Assembly: GCA_964384025.1 (NCBI GenBank)
Contig: CAYLJJ010000093.1
Coordinates: 1-24,458 of the forward strand
Length of the DNA: 24,458 nucleotides
Source: CAYLJJ01 sp964384025
Lineage (GTDB): Bacteria > Myxococcota_A > Bradymonadia > UBA7976 > UBA1532
Direction of reading: 5' to 3'
The notes beneath the pieces are model-generated. The model searched no databases. It saw only the letters and a list, made by a program, of their open reading frames with translations, and had not been told where the DNA came from. Positions within the stretch are counted from its first letter, which is position 1, and each line of letters begins with the position of its first letter. The position numbers and the translations under genes were made by a program. Positions 7,959 through 15,812 of the stretch are shown in pieces.

Positions 7959-10900
7959 ATGCAGAGAATCGGAATCGTAAACCGAGGTGAAGCGGCGGTT
8001 CGCTTCTTGACCGCCCTGGACACACTCCGTCGCGAGGATCCAGAGGCCCCTAAATCGGTGGCTCTCTATATCCAGGCAGATGAAGAGGCCCACTTCCTCT
8101 CCCTTGCCGACAGCAAACAGAGCTTGGGGAGTAAGCGAAGTGCCTACCTTGATGGCCCCTTGGTTCTGGCCGCCTTGCGTAAGACCGGCTGTGACGCCGC
8201 TTGGCTGGGCTGGGGCTTTGCTGCCGAAGATGCTGAGTTCGCCGCCTGCCTGGAGGAGGGGGGGATCACGCTGCTGGGTCCTCGCTCAGAGACGATGCGA
8301 CGCCTGGGAGATAAGGTGCAGGCTAAGCGTCTCGCTGAAGAGCTGGAGATCCCTGTGCTGCCCTGGGCCCTTGTCTCCGATCCAGAGACGCTGCTTCAAG
8401 AGGCGGAGCGTATCGGCTACCCCCTGATGGTCAAGGCTGCTGGAGGTGGGGGAGGGCGCGGGATCCGTCGGGTGGATGCTCCTGACGAGCTGCGTCAAGC
8501 CTGCCAGCGTGTACAGGAGGAGGTGGCGCGCTCTTTTGGAGATGGAGATCTCTTCCTGGAGCGCTTTCAGGAGCATGCGCGACATATCGAGGTGCAGATC
8601 TTCGGGGATGGAGAGGGGGGTGTACAGAGCTTGGGGCTACGAGACTGCTCTCTTCAGCGGCGAAGACAGAAGGTGGTTGAAGAGTGCCCCCCCAGTCACC
8701 TACCTCCCAAGCAGGCTCAAGCTCTAGAGACGGCAGCTTTACGCCTCTGTAAGACGCTGCGTTATCGCAGCGCAGGGACCGTTGAGTTCCTCTACGACCC
8801 TCAAAGCGGGGAAGCTTGGTTGATGGAGGTCAACACCCGCTTACAGGTGGAGCACCCCATTACTGAGGAGGTTTATGGGGTCGATCTGCTGAGGGCTCAG
8901 ATTGAGTTGGCCCGAGAACGCCCCTCTCTGCTGGAGGGAGCCCAGCCCCGAGGCTGCGCCATCGAAGCTAGGGTCTGCGCTGAGGATGCACATAACGATT
9001 TTAGCCCCGCTCCCGGTCGCCTCGTTCGTTTGGCCTTCTCCTCTGGGCCAGGGATCCGTATCGACACAGGCTATGCTGAGGGGGATCGAATCTCCGCTGA
9101 GTTTGATTCGATGATCGCAAAGGTGATCGCCTGGGGTCCCAGTCGAGAGAGCGCCCTCTCACGGCTCTCTCAGGCGCTGGAGCAGACCCGCATCGTGGTA
9201 GAGGGGGGCGCCTGCAACCTCTCCTTCCTTCGTAGCCTGCTGGCCAACCCTGAGGTGTGCGCCGGACGAGGGGAGATCGGCCTGGTAGAACGTCTGCCTT
9301 TCTCTCTTCCTGACGGTCGTGAGGCTGCCCTCATCGCTGCCGCCCTGGATCGCTTCTTGGCTCAAGGAGATCGTCAAGAGAATGGCTCAGAGCGACATGA
9401 GGTAGAGGTTGGCGGGCGGCTCTTTGTCTATCGAGAGAGCCCCCATCATTTCCGCATCACCTCCAAAGGGCGCGGCCTCTCCCTCTCCTATCGCCCCGAT
9501 GGCCCCTATCAGAGCTGGCTCAGCTTTAACGGCGCCACCCACCGCATTGAGCGCGCTCCAGGAGACACCAATTACCTCGTCAACGGTGAGCCCCATCGCG
9601 TCGCTCAGGAGTCCCGTGGCGCGGTGCTGGCGCCCTCAGCGGCGATGCTTCTAGAGCAGCTTAAGCCTGAAGGAGCTGAGGTGCTGGAGGGCCAGCCTCT
9701 GCTCCTCCTTGAGTCGATGAAGATGGAGATCAAGGTCAAGGCCCCCGTCTCAGGTCGGGTTAAGGAGCACCGCGTCTCTGTTGGAAGTCAGGTGAAGATG
9801 GGGCAGGTCCTCAGCCTTATTGAATCGGAAGGGGAATCGGGAGAGAGCGTCCTCTCTCAGCCCGTCTGGGAGAGCAGCCCACTCAAAGAGAAGATCAAAG
9901 AGCGCCTCCTGGCCGGGATCATTGGCTGGGATGTAGAGCCTCAACAGTTCGAGTTTGACCTTCAGAATTTGGGAGAGGAGGAGTGCCTGAGCTGGCTGGG
10001 AGCGGCGGTGGAGGTCGCCGCTTTCTTTGATCGTCGCCCTGAAGCCAGCGAAGCTCTGAGTGAGGCGGTTTCTCCCTCGATCTGGTTAGAGACCGCTCGG
10101 CGGCAAGGTCTTAAGGCTCTCCCTCCTCGTCGTCGTGCGCTCCTCCAAGCCCTTCTGGAGCGTCACGGAGTTAAGGAACAGAGCGGAGCCGCTTTTCAAG
10201 GCGCGCTTTTGCGTATCCGTCGTGCGGGGGCCGCGCTCTCTCGCAGCAGCCGGGCTGTGGTAGCTGCTCTTAAACTCAGCCAGGGGCTCTCTGTCGAGGT
10301 CTTAGACCGCCTCAGCGCGTTAGACTTTGAACAGCACGCCGCCATCTGTGAGGCAGCCAAGAACGCGCGCTATGAGCATTTTGAGCGCCCCGTCTTGGAG
10401 ACCTTTCGGCATGAGTCGATGGAGCGAGCGAAGGGTCTGTTGGAGCAGCTGCGGAAAGGAGAGAGTGATTGGCGGGCGCTGCTGCTGATTCCCGATTCCA
10501 TCCTCGCCATCTTTGCCCCCGCAGCGGCGGAGGGTTGCGTTGTGGCTCAAGAGGGAGTGGCTCGTCGCTTGGAGGCGGATACCACCGAGACGAGCTGTGT
10601 GGCCTTTGAGGCGGGGGGACGCAATTGCCATCGCCTGGGTGAGGGAGAGAGGGCCAGCGTCGTCTGTGTCTGTCACCCAGAGGAGATAGAGTCGGTGATG
10701 ACCGCGCTGCGTACTCAACCTCCCTTCTCACGCCTTAATCTCGTGCTCTTGGCCTCAGGAGAGCCTCTCTATGCTGACACTTTAGAGGAGCAGGCTCATC
10801 GCCTGGGCCTGGGACGAGAGGATGTCTATGCTGAACTCTCTCCCTGGCGGGAGATCATCCTGATCTCTGTCAATCGACGTGGTCCTCCCTGTGTGCGGCG

Positions 10901-13103
10901 CTACCGCGCAGACGGTCAGGAGCGCAAAGAGCGCCGTGATATCCTGCCCAATACAGAGCGTCGCCTGGATCTAGACCGTCTGACCCGCTTTGATTATCGC
11001 CGCCTCCCCAGCGGAGAGGGGGTGATTCTTTTTATGGCTCAGGCTCGAGAGAACCCAGATGATGTGCGACTCCTGGCCTATGCAGAGGTGAGGAATCTTC
11101 AACGGCGCTCCGGCTCCCCCCTCTATCTGCCTGAGGTAGATCGGGTCTTCTACGAGGCGGTCTATGCGATGCAGGCAGAGCGCGAGATCCATGATCCGCG
11201 TCGTCGCCTTCAGTGGAACCGTCTAATTTTACGGATCCTACCGGTGGTTCCTCTGCGAGCCCGAGTGGTCTATCACTATATGAAGCGCCTGGCCCCTGCG
11301 GCTCGACATATCGGTATGGAGAAGCTGGTCGTGCGCTTTCGCTGTGCGGAGCCTGAGTCCCCTGAGGGGATCAGCCCTCTGATGGATCTCTCGATCTTTG
11401 ATCTCTCTGGGGGAGACACCAACTACGCCATCCGCTCTGCCTCACATCGTCCCCTTATGCCCCGTACTTCCTACGAGTCCAAGGTGGTGGCTGCGCGACG
11501 CAGAGGGTTGAACTACCCCTATGAGATCATCTTTATGCTGGAGAGCGGGGATATGGGCCCCTCCGGCAATTTTGAGGAGTTTGATCTGGATGTAGAAGGT
11601 CGCTCTCAGAGCGTCTGGCAGCGACTCCGAGGCCATAACGAGGCGGGGATCATCTTTGGTATCATGCGCAGCAGGGTGCCTCGCCTCCCCAACGGTCTCG
11701 TGCGGGTGCTGCTCTTCTCCGACCCCACTCGGCGTATGGGAGCTTTGGCTGAGCCGGAGTGCCTTCGGGTAATCGCCGCTTTGGATCTCGCAGAGCAGAT
11801 GGGGGTGCCCTTAGAGTGGGTTTCGGTGAGCGCAGGTGCTCTTATCGATTGGGAGACGGGGACTGAGAATCTGGACTGGACCGCGCGGGTCCTGCGTCGA
11901 ATCATCCGCTTTACTCAGGCGGGAGGGGAGATAAATATCATCGTCGCGGGGACCTGTGTGGGCGCTCAGTCCTACTGGAATGCTGAAGCCACCATGCTGA
12001 TGCACACTCGGGGGCTGCTGATCATGACCGAGCAGGCCAGTATGGTGCTCACGGGAAAGCGGGCCTTGGACTTCTCTGGCTGTGTCTCTGGAGAGGATGA
12101 GCGCGCCATCGGAGGCTACACCAGCGTTATGGGTCCCAACGGGCAGGGGCAAGCCTACGCCCCCAACCTAGCCGCAGCCTACCGCCTCCTCTATCGCTAC
12201 TATGATCTCAGCTATGTGCCGCCCAAGGCGAAGCGCCCTCCTCGCCGAGACACCCGCGATGACCTCAAGCGAGATATCTCCCTGAGCCCCTATCCCGCCG
12301 ATCTGGAGCATGGTTTTAAGAACGTGGGGCAGATCTTCTCAAGGGAGCACAACCCCGATCGTAAGCGACCCTTTGCGGTGCGTCCTGTGATGGCCGCCGT
12401 AGCCGATCGAGATCTCCAGCCCCTGGAGCGCTGGGCAGGGACCCACAAAGCGGAAACCACTGTAGTTTGGGAGACTCGGATCGGAGGCTTCTCCGCCCTC
12501 CTGATCGGTGTTGAGAATCGCTTGATGCCGCGCCTGACCACGCCGAGCATGAATGGGCCTCAGTCCTTCTCAGGGGGCACCCTCTACCCCCGCGCCTCCT
12601 GGAAGATGGCGCGAGCGATCAACGCCGCCAGCGGTCGTCGTCCGGTGGTGATCTTGGCCAACCTCTCTGGCTTTGATGGTTCCCCTGAGTCGCTTATGGA
12701 TCTGCAACTTGAGTTTGGTGCAGAGATTGGGCGTGCGGTGGTCAACTTTAAGGGCCTGATCCTCTTTGTGGTCACTTCCCGCTACCACGGGGGCGCTTAT
12801 GTGGTCTTCTCTCAGGCTCTTAACCCTGGCCTCAAGGCGGTGGCCTTGGAGGGCAGTTATGCTTCGGTCATCGGAGGCGCTCCTGCAGCTGCGGTGGTCT
12901 TTCTTCGAGAGCTTCGGCGTCAATCTCGGGAACGTCAGCTCCCTCAAGCTCAGGTGCTCGGGGAGTTGGCCGGCCGCTTTGATAACATCCACACTGTAGA
13001 GCGTGCTTTGGAAGTGGGCTCGATCCAGTCGATCCTCAAACCCAGCGCTCTCAGGGCTTATATCATCCAGCAGCTTGAGGAGGATTATGAAGAGGGGGCC
13101 TGA
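7959..13103 (+). CDS. Single-chain biotin-dependent acyl-CoA carboxylase, eukaryotic-ACC-like (1714 aa)
   Basis: Carboxylates an acyl-CoA (acetyl-CoA and/or a longer acyl-CoA) through biotin, giving malonyl-CoA or a homologue for lipid synthesis; cytoplasmic. Biotin carboxylase covers about 1-450: IVNRGE start, Gly-rich ATP loop 159-170, Lys238, Glu276, and EVNTRLQVEH with Glu290, Asn292 and Arg294. Biotin carrier covers about 550-622, with biotinyl Lys588 in ESMKMEI. Residues about 640-1160 match the pattern of the central region of eukaryotic ACC (FDYRRLP; NRLILRILPVVPL). The carboxyltransferase N-lobe (NYPYEIIFML; ASMVLTGKRALDFSG) and C-lobe (VILANLSGFDGSPESL; GGAY at 1611-1614) follow. 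Start ATG 7959 has GAGG four bases upstream. Odd: Arg236 replaces the usual His in the QRRHQK motif. The exact acyl substrate is unknown. The gene runs into the ABC ATPase gene. Confidence 0.9.
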   Translation: MQRIGIVNRGEAAVRFLTALDTLRREDPEAPKSVALYIQADEEAHFLSLADSKQSLGSKRSAYLDGPLVLAALRKTGCDAAWLGWGFAAEDAEFAACLEEGGITLLGPRSETMRRLGDKVQAKRLAEELEIPVLPWALVSDPETLLQEAERIGYPLMVKAAGGGGGRGIRRVDAPDELRQACQRVQEEVARSFGDGDLFLERFQEHARHIEVQIFGDGEGGVQSLGLRDCSLQRRRQKVVEECPPSHLPPKQAQALETAALRLCKTLRYRSAGTVEFLYDPQSGEAWLMEVNTRLQVEHPITEEVYGVDLLRAQIELARERPSLLEGAQPRGCAIEARVCAEDAHNDFSPAPGRLVRLAFSSGPGIRIDTGYAEGDRISAEFDSMIAKVIAWGPSRESALSRLSQALEQTRIVVEGGACNLSFLRSLLANPEVCAGRGEIGLVERLPFSLPDGREAALIAAALDRFLAQGDRQENGSERHEVEVGGRLFVYRESPHHFRITSKGRGLSLSYRPDGPYQSWLSFNGATHRIERAPGDTNYLVNGEPHRVAQESRGAVLAPSAAMLLEQLKPEGAEVLEGQPLLLLESMKMEIKVKAPVSGRVKEHRVSVGSQVKMGQVLSLIESEGESGESVLSQPVWESSPLKEKIKERLLAGIIGWDVEPQQFEFDLQNLGEEECLSWLGAAVEVAAFFDRRPEASEALSEAVSPSIWLETARRQGLKALPPRRRALLQALLERHGVKEQSGAAFQGALLRIRRAGAALSRSSRAVVAALKLSQGLSVEVLDRLSALDFEQHAAICEAAKNARYEHFERPVLETFRHESMERAKGLLEQLRKGESDWRALLLIPDSILAIFAPAAAEGCVVAQEGVARRLEADTTETSCVAFEAGGRNCHRLGEGERASVVCVCHPEEIESVMTALRTQPPFSRLNLVLLASGEPLYADTLEEQAHRLGLGREDVYAELSPWREIILISVNRRGPPCVRRYRADGQERKERRDILPNTERRLDLDRLTRFDYRRLPSGEGVILFMAQARENPDDVRLLAYAEVRNLQRRSGSPLYLPEVDRVFYEAVYAMQAEREIHDPRRRLQWNRLILRILPVVPLRARVVYHYMKRLAPAARHIGMEKLVVRFRCAEPESPEGISPLMDLSIFDLSGGDTNYAIRSASHRPLMPRTSYESKVVAARRRGLNYPYEIIFMLESGDMGPSGNFEEFDLDVEGRSQSVWQRLRGHNEAGIIFGIMRSRVPRLPNGLVRVLLFSDPTRRMGALAEPECLRVIAALDLAEQMGVPLEWVSVSAGALIDWETGTENLDWTARVLRRIIRFTQAGGEINIIVAGTCVGAQSYWNAEATMLMHTRGLLIMTEQASMVLTGKRALDFSGCVSGEDERAIGGYTSVMGPNGQGQAYAPNLAAAYRLLYRYYDLSYVPPKAKRPPRRDTRDDLKRDISLSPYPADLEHGFKNVGQIFSREHNPDRKRPFAVRPVMAAVADRDLQPLERWAGTHKAETTVVWETRIGGFSALLIGVENRLMPRLTTPSMNGPQSFSGGTLYPRASWKMARAINAASGRRPVVILANLSGFDGSPESLMDLQLEFGAEIGRAVVNFKGLILFVVTSRYHGGAYVVFSQALNPGLKAVALEGSYASVIGGAPAAAVVFLRELRRQSRERQLPQAQVLGELAGRFDNIHTVERALEVGSIQSILKPSALRAYIIQQLEEDYEEGA

Positions 13104-13773
13104 TCTGATCGCTGAGCTGGAGGGGGTGCATAAAGAGTATCCTCTGGGGAAGACCCAGGTGAAAGCCCTACGGGGGGTTGATCTACAGATGAAGGCGGGA
13201 GAGTTCATCGCTCTAGCGGGGCCTTCAGGCAGCGGTAAGACCACCCTCCTCAACCTTCTGGGCTGTGTAGACACCGCCACTCGGGGAGATGTACGGATTT
13301 TGGGCCAGGAGACCGGCGCGTTATCAGAGCGTGCACGAACTCGGCTGAGGCTCCACAGCTTGGGCTTTATTTTCCAGAGCTTCAACTTGATCAAGGTCCT
13401 CAATGTCAGCCAGAACGTAGAACTGCCCCTGCTCCTCCAAGGGGGGCTGAGCAGCAAAGAGCGTCAAGGGCGGGTAGAGGAGATCATCGAATGGGTTGAT
13501 CTCAGTCCTCAGCGTCATCAGCGCCCTGCTGAGCTGTCAGGGGGGCAGCGGCAGCGAGTCGCCATCGCGCGAGCGCTGGTGACCCGGCCTGCCCTGGTCC
13601 TGGCCGATGAGCCCACCGCCAACTTGGACTCAGAGACCGGGCGGCGCATCATCGAGCTGATGCGGATGCTAAATCAGAGAGAAAGGATCAGCTTCCTCTT
13701 CTCTACTCATGACGCTGAGATCATGGCGGCCTCAGATCGAGGCCTGCGGATCATCGACGGCCAGATCCTTTAA
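13087..13773 (+). CDS. ABC transporter ATP-binding protein, LolD/MacB type (228 aa)
   Basis: ATPase subunit of the LolCDE/MacB/FtsE-like ABC group, which drives lipoprotein release or export from the inner membrane. Walker A is GPSGSGKT (45-52), Q-loop Gln97, signature LSGGQ (150-154), Walker B with VLADEPT (171-177), and switch His208. Length 228 matches LolD (about 230). I chose ATG 13087 because GAGGAGG lies just upstream and an earlier in-frame start at 13003 would add a tail translated from another frame of the carboxylase gene. It overlaps the carboxylase gene by 17 bases, suggesting coupled translation. No permease gene follows; the next gene is convergent and overlaps by 4 bases. The true transport partner is therefore elsewhere and the substrate is inferred only from family. 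Confidence 0.9.
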   Translation: MKRGPDLIAELEGVHKEYPLGKTQVKALRGVDLQMKAGEFIALAGPSGSGKTTLLNLLGCVDTATRGDVRILGQETGALSERARTRLRLHSLGFIFQSFNLIKVLNVSQNVELPLLLQGGLSSKERQGRVEEIIEWVDLSPQRHQRPAELSGGQRQRVAIARALVTRPALVLADEPTANLDSETGRRIIELMRMLNQRERISFLFSTHDAEIMAASDRGLRIIDGQIL

Positions 13774-14513
13774 GAGTGAGGAGGATTGAGATCGGGCTCT
13801 CCCAGATAATTCCGCCTCCAAACGAGCAGCTCCTCCCGATCTTTAAAGCCCAAGAGCGCGACCTGTAGCTCTTCGGGCTGCTCTCTCCGCAGCAGCTCGT
13901 GGATAATATCGCGAGCTTGGTCAAAGAGCAGCTTGGGGCTGAGGCACTTCGATTGATCGAAGAGCGCATGTAGCGCCTTCAGCTCCTGGCCTGTGGTGCA
14001 CGCGAGATCATCCCAAGAGGGGCAGCCCTCAGGCAGATGAGAGGCCAAACACCTAAGCATCCAATCACAGAAGGGATCAGGATCCAGGCTCCCTTCAGGC
14101 TGACCCTGGATGATACGACAGGGCAGATCGGGGTTGGGGATCTTCTCCAAACCATGGCGCTTGAGGAGCCTGATCACCTCTGGAAGAATCTGTAACTCTG
14201 GAGGCTCCCCCCGAAGCTGTCGAGGCAGAGTCTGGTGGTTCCAGAGCGCCAAAAGGTAAAGCTCCCGGCCCTGGGCCACCGAGAAATCTGCGATCTTCTC
14301 TAGGGAGACCCCCTCTTCTACATGCTCCCGAAGCTCATCGCTCCGTAGGGCGCTGGAGAGCTGGCGATAGATCCAGAAAAAATGAAGGAGATCCTGAACA
14401 TCTAGGCGTCGAAGGCGCCGCTTAACTTGGGAAATATCTCGAGGAGCACCTCTGAGCAGCGTCCAGAATTCTTTGGAAGCGCGCTCCCCATCAAGCCAGT
14501 AAGACCATCTCAT
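13770..14513 (-). CDS. Probable DUF4240-domain protein (247 aa)
   Basis: Function unknown. The N-terminal part (about 13-100) shows features of DUF4240: KEFWTLLR, then a helical stretch with LHFFWIYRQL, then FSVAQGRELYLLAL, which matches the family's QGR-x-x-Y segment near an LP motif. The C-terminal 140 residues are mostly helical and unassigned. There is no signal peptide or membrane segment. It is the last gene of a minus-strand cluster, 32 bases after the metalloprotease gene. Start ATG 14513 has only a weak, distant AAGAGG. The 3' end overlaps the convergent ABC ATPase gene by 4 bases. Family call is by eye and could be wrong; the open frame itself is secure. Confidence 0.7.
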   Translation of the reverse strand: MRWSYWLDGERASKEFWTLLRGAPRDISQVKRRLRRLDVQDLLHFFWIYRQLSSALRSDELREHVEEGVSLEKIADFSVAQGRELYLLALWNHQTLPRQLRGEPPELQILPEVIRLLKRHGLEKIPNPDLPCRIIQGQPEGSLDPDPFCDWMLRCLASHLPEGCPSWDDLACTTGQELKALHALFDQSKCLSPKLLFDQARDIIHELLRREQPEELQVALLGFKDREELLVWRRNYLGEPDLNPPHS

Positions 14514-14545
14514 TGAGGCAGTCTAACCTCTTAAACTTGAAAGAA

Positions 14546-15697
14546 CTATCGTGCTCTTTCTGTTGGCTCCTGAGCGGCGAAGAGCAGCTCTCCATGCTCC
14601 CAGCGAGCGATGATCATCTCAGGCTCTTGAATCACCAGGGTGGTAGGGCTGAGGAGGTAGACCAAGCGCGCGATCACCTCAGGATCCCGCCCCCCCAAAT
14701 CAAGATGTCGTTGGAAGTGTCGAATCGCTTGCCTAACATCCCCCATGAGGCCCTGGTAGAAGATCCCCGCAGCGCGATGAGCCTTAAGGCTGTCTCCATC
14801 TCGGCTCACAGCAGCCTCAATAAAGGCGGAAGCTTTCTGGGGCCGATATCCTGCGCCATAGAGCACCGCGCGACCATAGAAGGGCTGAGGCGCTTGAGGT
14901 GCTTGGAAGCTGGCCAAGCCAAAGGCGTCATCAGCGGCCAAGAGTTGACCATCGATCATCAGGCTCACTCCCAAAGCGGTCCAGAGCATGGTATCTCCAG
15001 GGCGTTGGTGAAGCGCGGCCCGGAAATACTCAATCGCCTCCTTTTGGAGGCCGATGCGCAGCCGCTCCCGCCCCAGATCCGTGAGGAACTTGGGATGCTC
15101 AGGGTGCAGCTCTAGGGCTTCTTCACGCTGCCGCTGATGCAGGGGGCAGAGCCTCTCAGGGAGCATATCCAGATCGTGGCCCAGAGTACCCCCTCGCATA
15201 CTGCATTTGGCCTCACAGTGATTGGCCCCATAGGTGTGTCCCAGCTCATGAACGATGATCTTGCGAATGCGTTGGCGATGACGAGCCTCTGTTGCCTTCC
15301 GAGGCAGCTCGTAGAGGGAGAGGAGCAGGCCCCGTTCTCGTTTACGGGCGTAGCCGATCAGCTCTCCTTGCCTTACACCAAAGAGGGGCTTCTGAGTGAC
15401 TCCAACGATACGAAAACTGTCTTTGGGGGCGCTGAGGAGCAGCCGATCAAGGAGTAGGGAGGCTTGCACGCGACCGTCGGAGAGCAGGCTCTCTTTGGGG
15501 AGGGGTTGTCGGCTGAGGATCTGAACAGGGCGCTGAGTTTCCTCTCTAAGAGCCCAAGCGCTGCGCTGTAGGCTGGACTGGGAGACTCGACCAAAGCCGA
15601 TGACATACACCATTCCGAGGCGCTGCTTTGGCGCCCTTTGTTCTCCTGCACAAGAGAAAAACGCGAAGATCCAGATCAGCTGAGTTCTGACGATCAA
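14546..15697 (-). CDS. Archaemetzincin-like (M54) metalloprotease fused to TPR-like repeats, probable lipoprotein (383 aa)
   Basis: Predicted exported zinc metalloprotease. With start TTG 15697 (SD AGGAG at 15706-15710), the protein opens with a short signal ending FFSC (Cys16); the lipobox is imperfect (Phe at -3 and -2). Residues 28-187 look like archaemetzincin: zinc motif HELGHTYGANHC with His150, Glu151, His154 and His160. The structural-zinc part is Cys161, Cys165, Met167, Cys184 and His187. Family members have CX4CXM-X17-CXXC; here it is CX3CXM-X16-CXXH. Residues about 197-350 are helical TPR-like repeats, an unusual addition. Longer in-frame starts exist up to 15853 but would overlap the upstream gene and bury the signal. 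It is the middle gene of a minus-strand cluster. The substrate is unknown. Confidence 0.8.
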   Translation of the reverse strand: MIVRTQLIWIFAFFSCAGEQRAPKQRLGMVYVIGFGRVSQSSLQRSAWALREETQRPVQILSRQPLPKESLLSDGRVQASLLLDRLLLSAPKDSFRIVGVTQKPLFGVRQGELIGYARKRERGLLLSLYELPRKATEARHRQRIRKIIVHELGHTYGANHCEAKCSMRGGTLGHDLDMLPERLCPLHQRQREEALELHPEHPKFLTDLGRERLRIGLQKEAIEYFRAALHQRPGDTMLWTALGVSLMIDGQLLAADDAFGLASFQAPQAPQPFYGRAVLYGAGYRPQKASAFIEAAVSRDGDSLKAHRAAGIFYQGLMGDVRQAIRHFQRHLDLGGRDPEVIARLVYLLSPTTLVIQEPEMIIARWEHGELLFAAQEPTERAR

Positions 15698-15705
15698 GCG
15701 CTTTG

Positions 15706-15710
15706 CTCCT
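15706..15710 (-). promoter_or_regulatory. Shine-Dalgarno AGGAG deciding the TTG start of the metalloprotease gene
   Basis: On the minus strand AGGAG lies 8 bases before TTG 15697. This start places a hydrophobic signal and Cys16 at the N-terminus and removes the overlap with the upstream TPR-like gene that any start up to 15853 would create. Confidence 0.7.
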
Positions 15711-15812
15711 AAATTGAGTTTTTCTGAATTGGAGAGTAGCTTTGGCCTCAAAGACAACGGCCTTTGACCACCAGAGCTTGAAAAGGTTCTCATCATCCCA
15801 GAATAAGCGACG

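Noticed and set aside
12570..13457. A 295-codon open frame on the minus strand across the carboxylase and ABC ATPase genes
   Set aside because: It lies opposite two clearly recognisable genes, and its product is basic and has no recognisable motif.
14513..15115. A 200-codon plus-strand open frame opposite the metalloprotease gene
   Set aside because: It is antisense to the TPR part of a recognised gene and shows no domain or SD.
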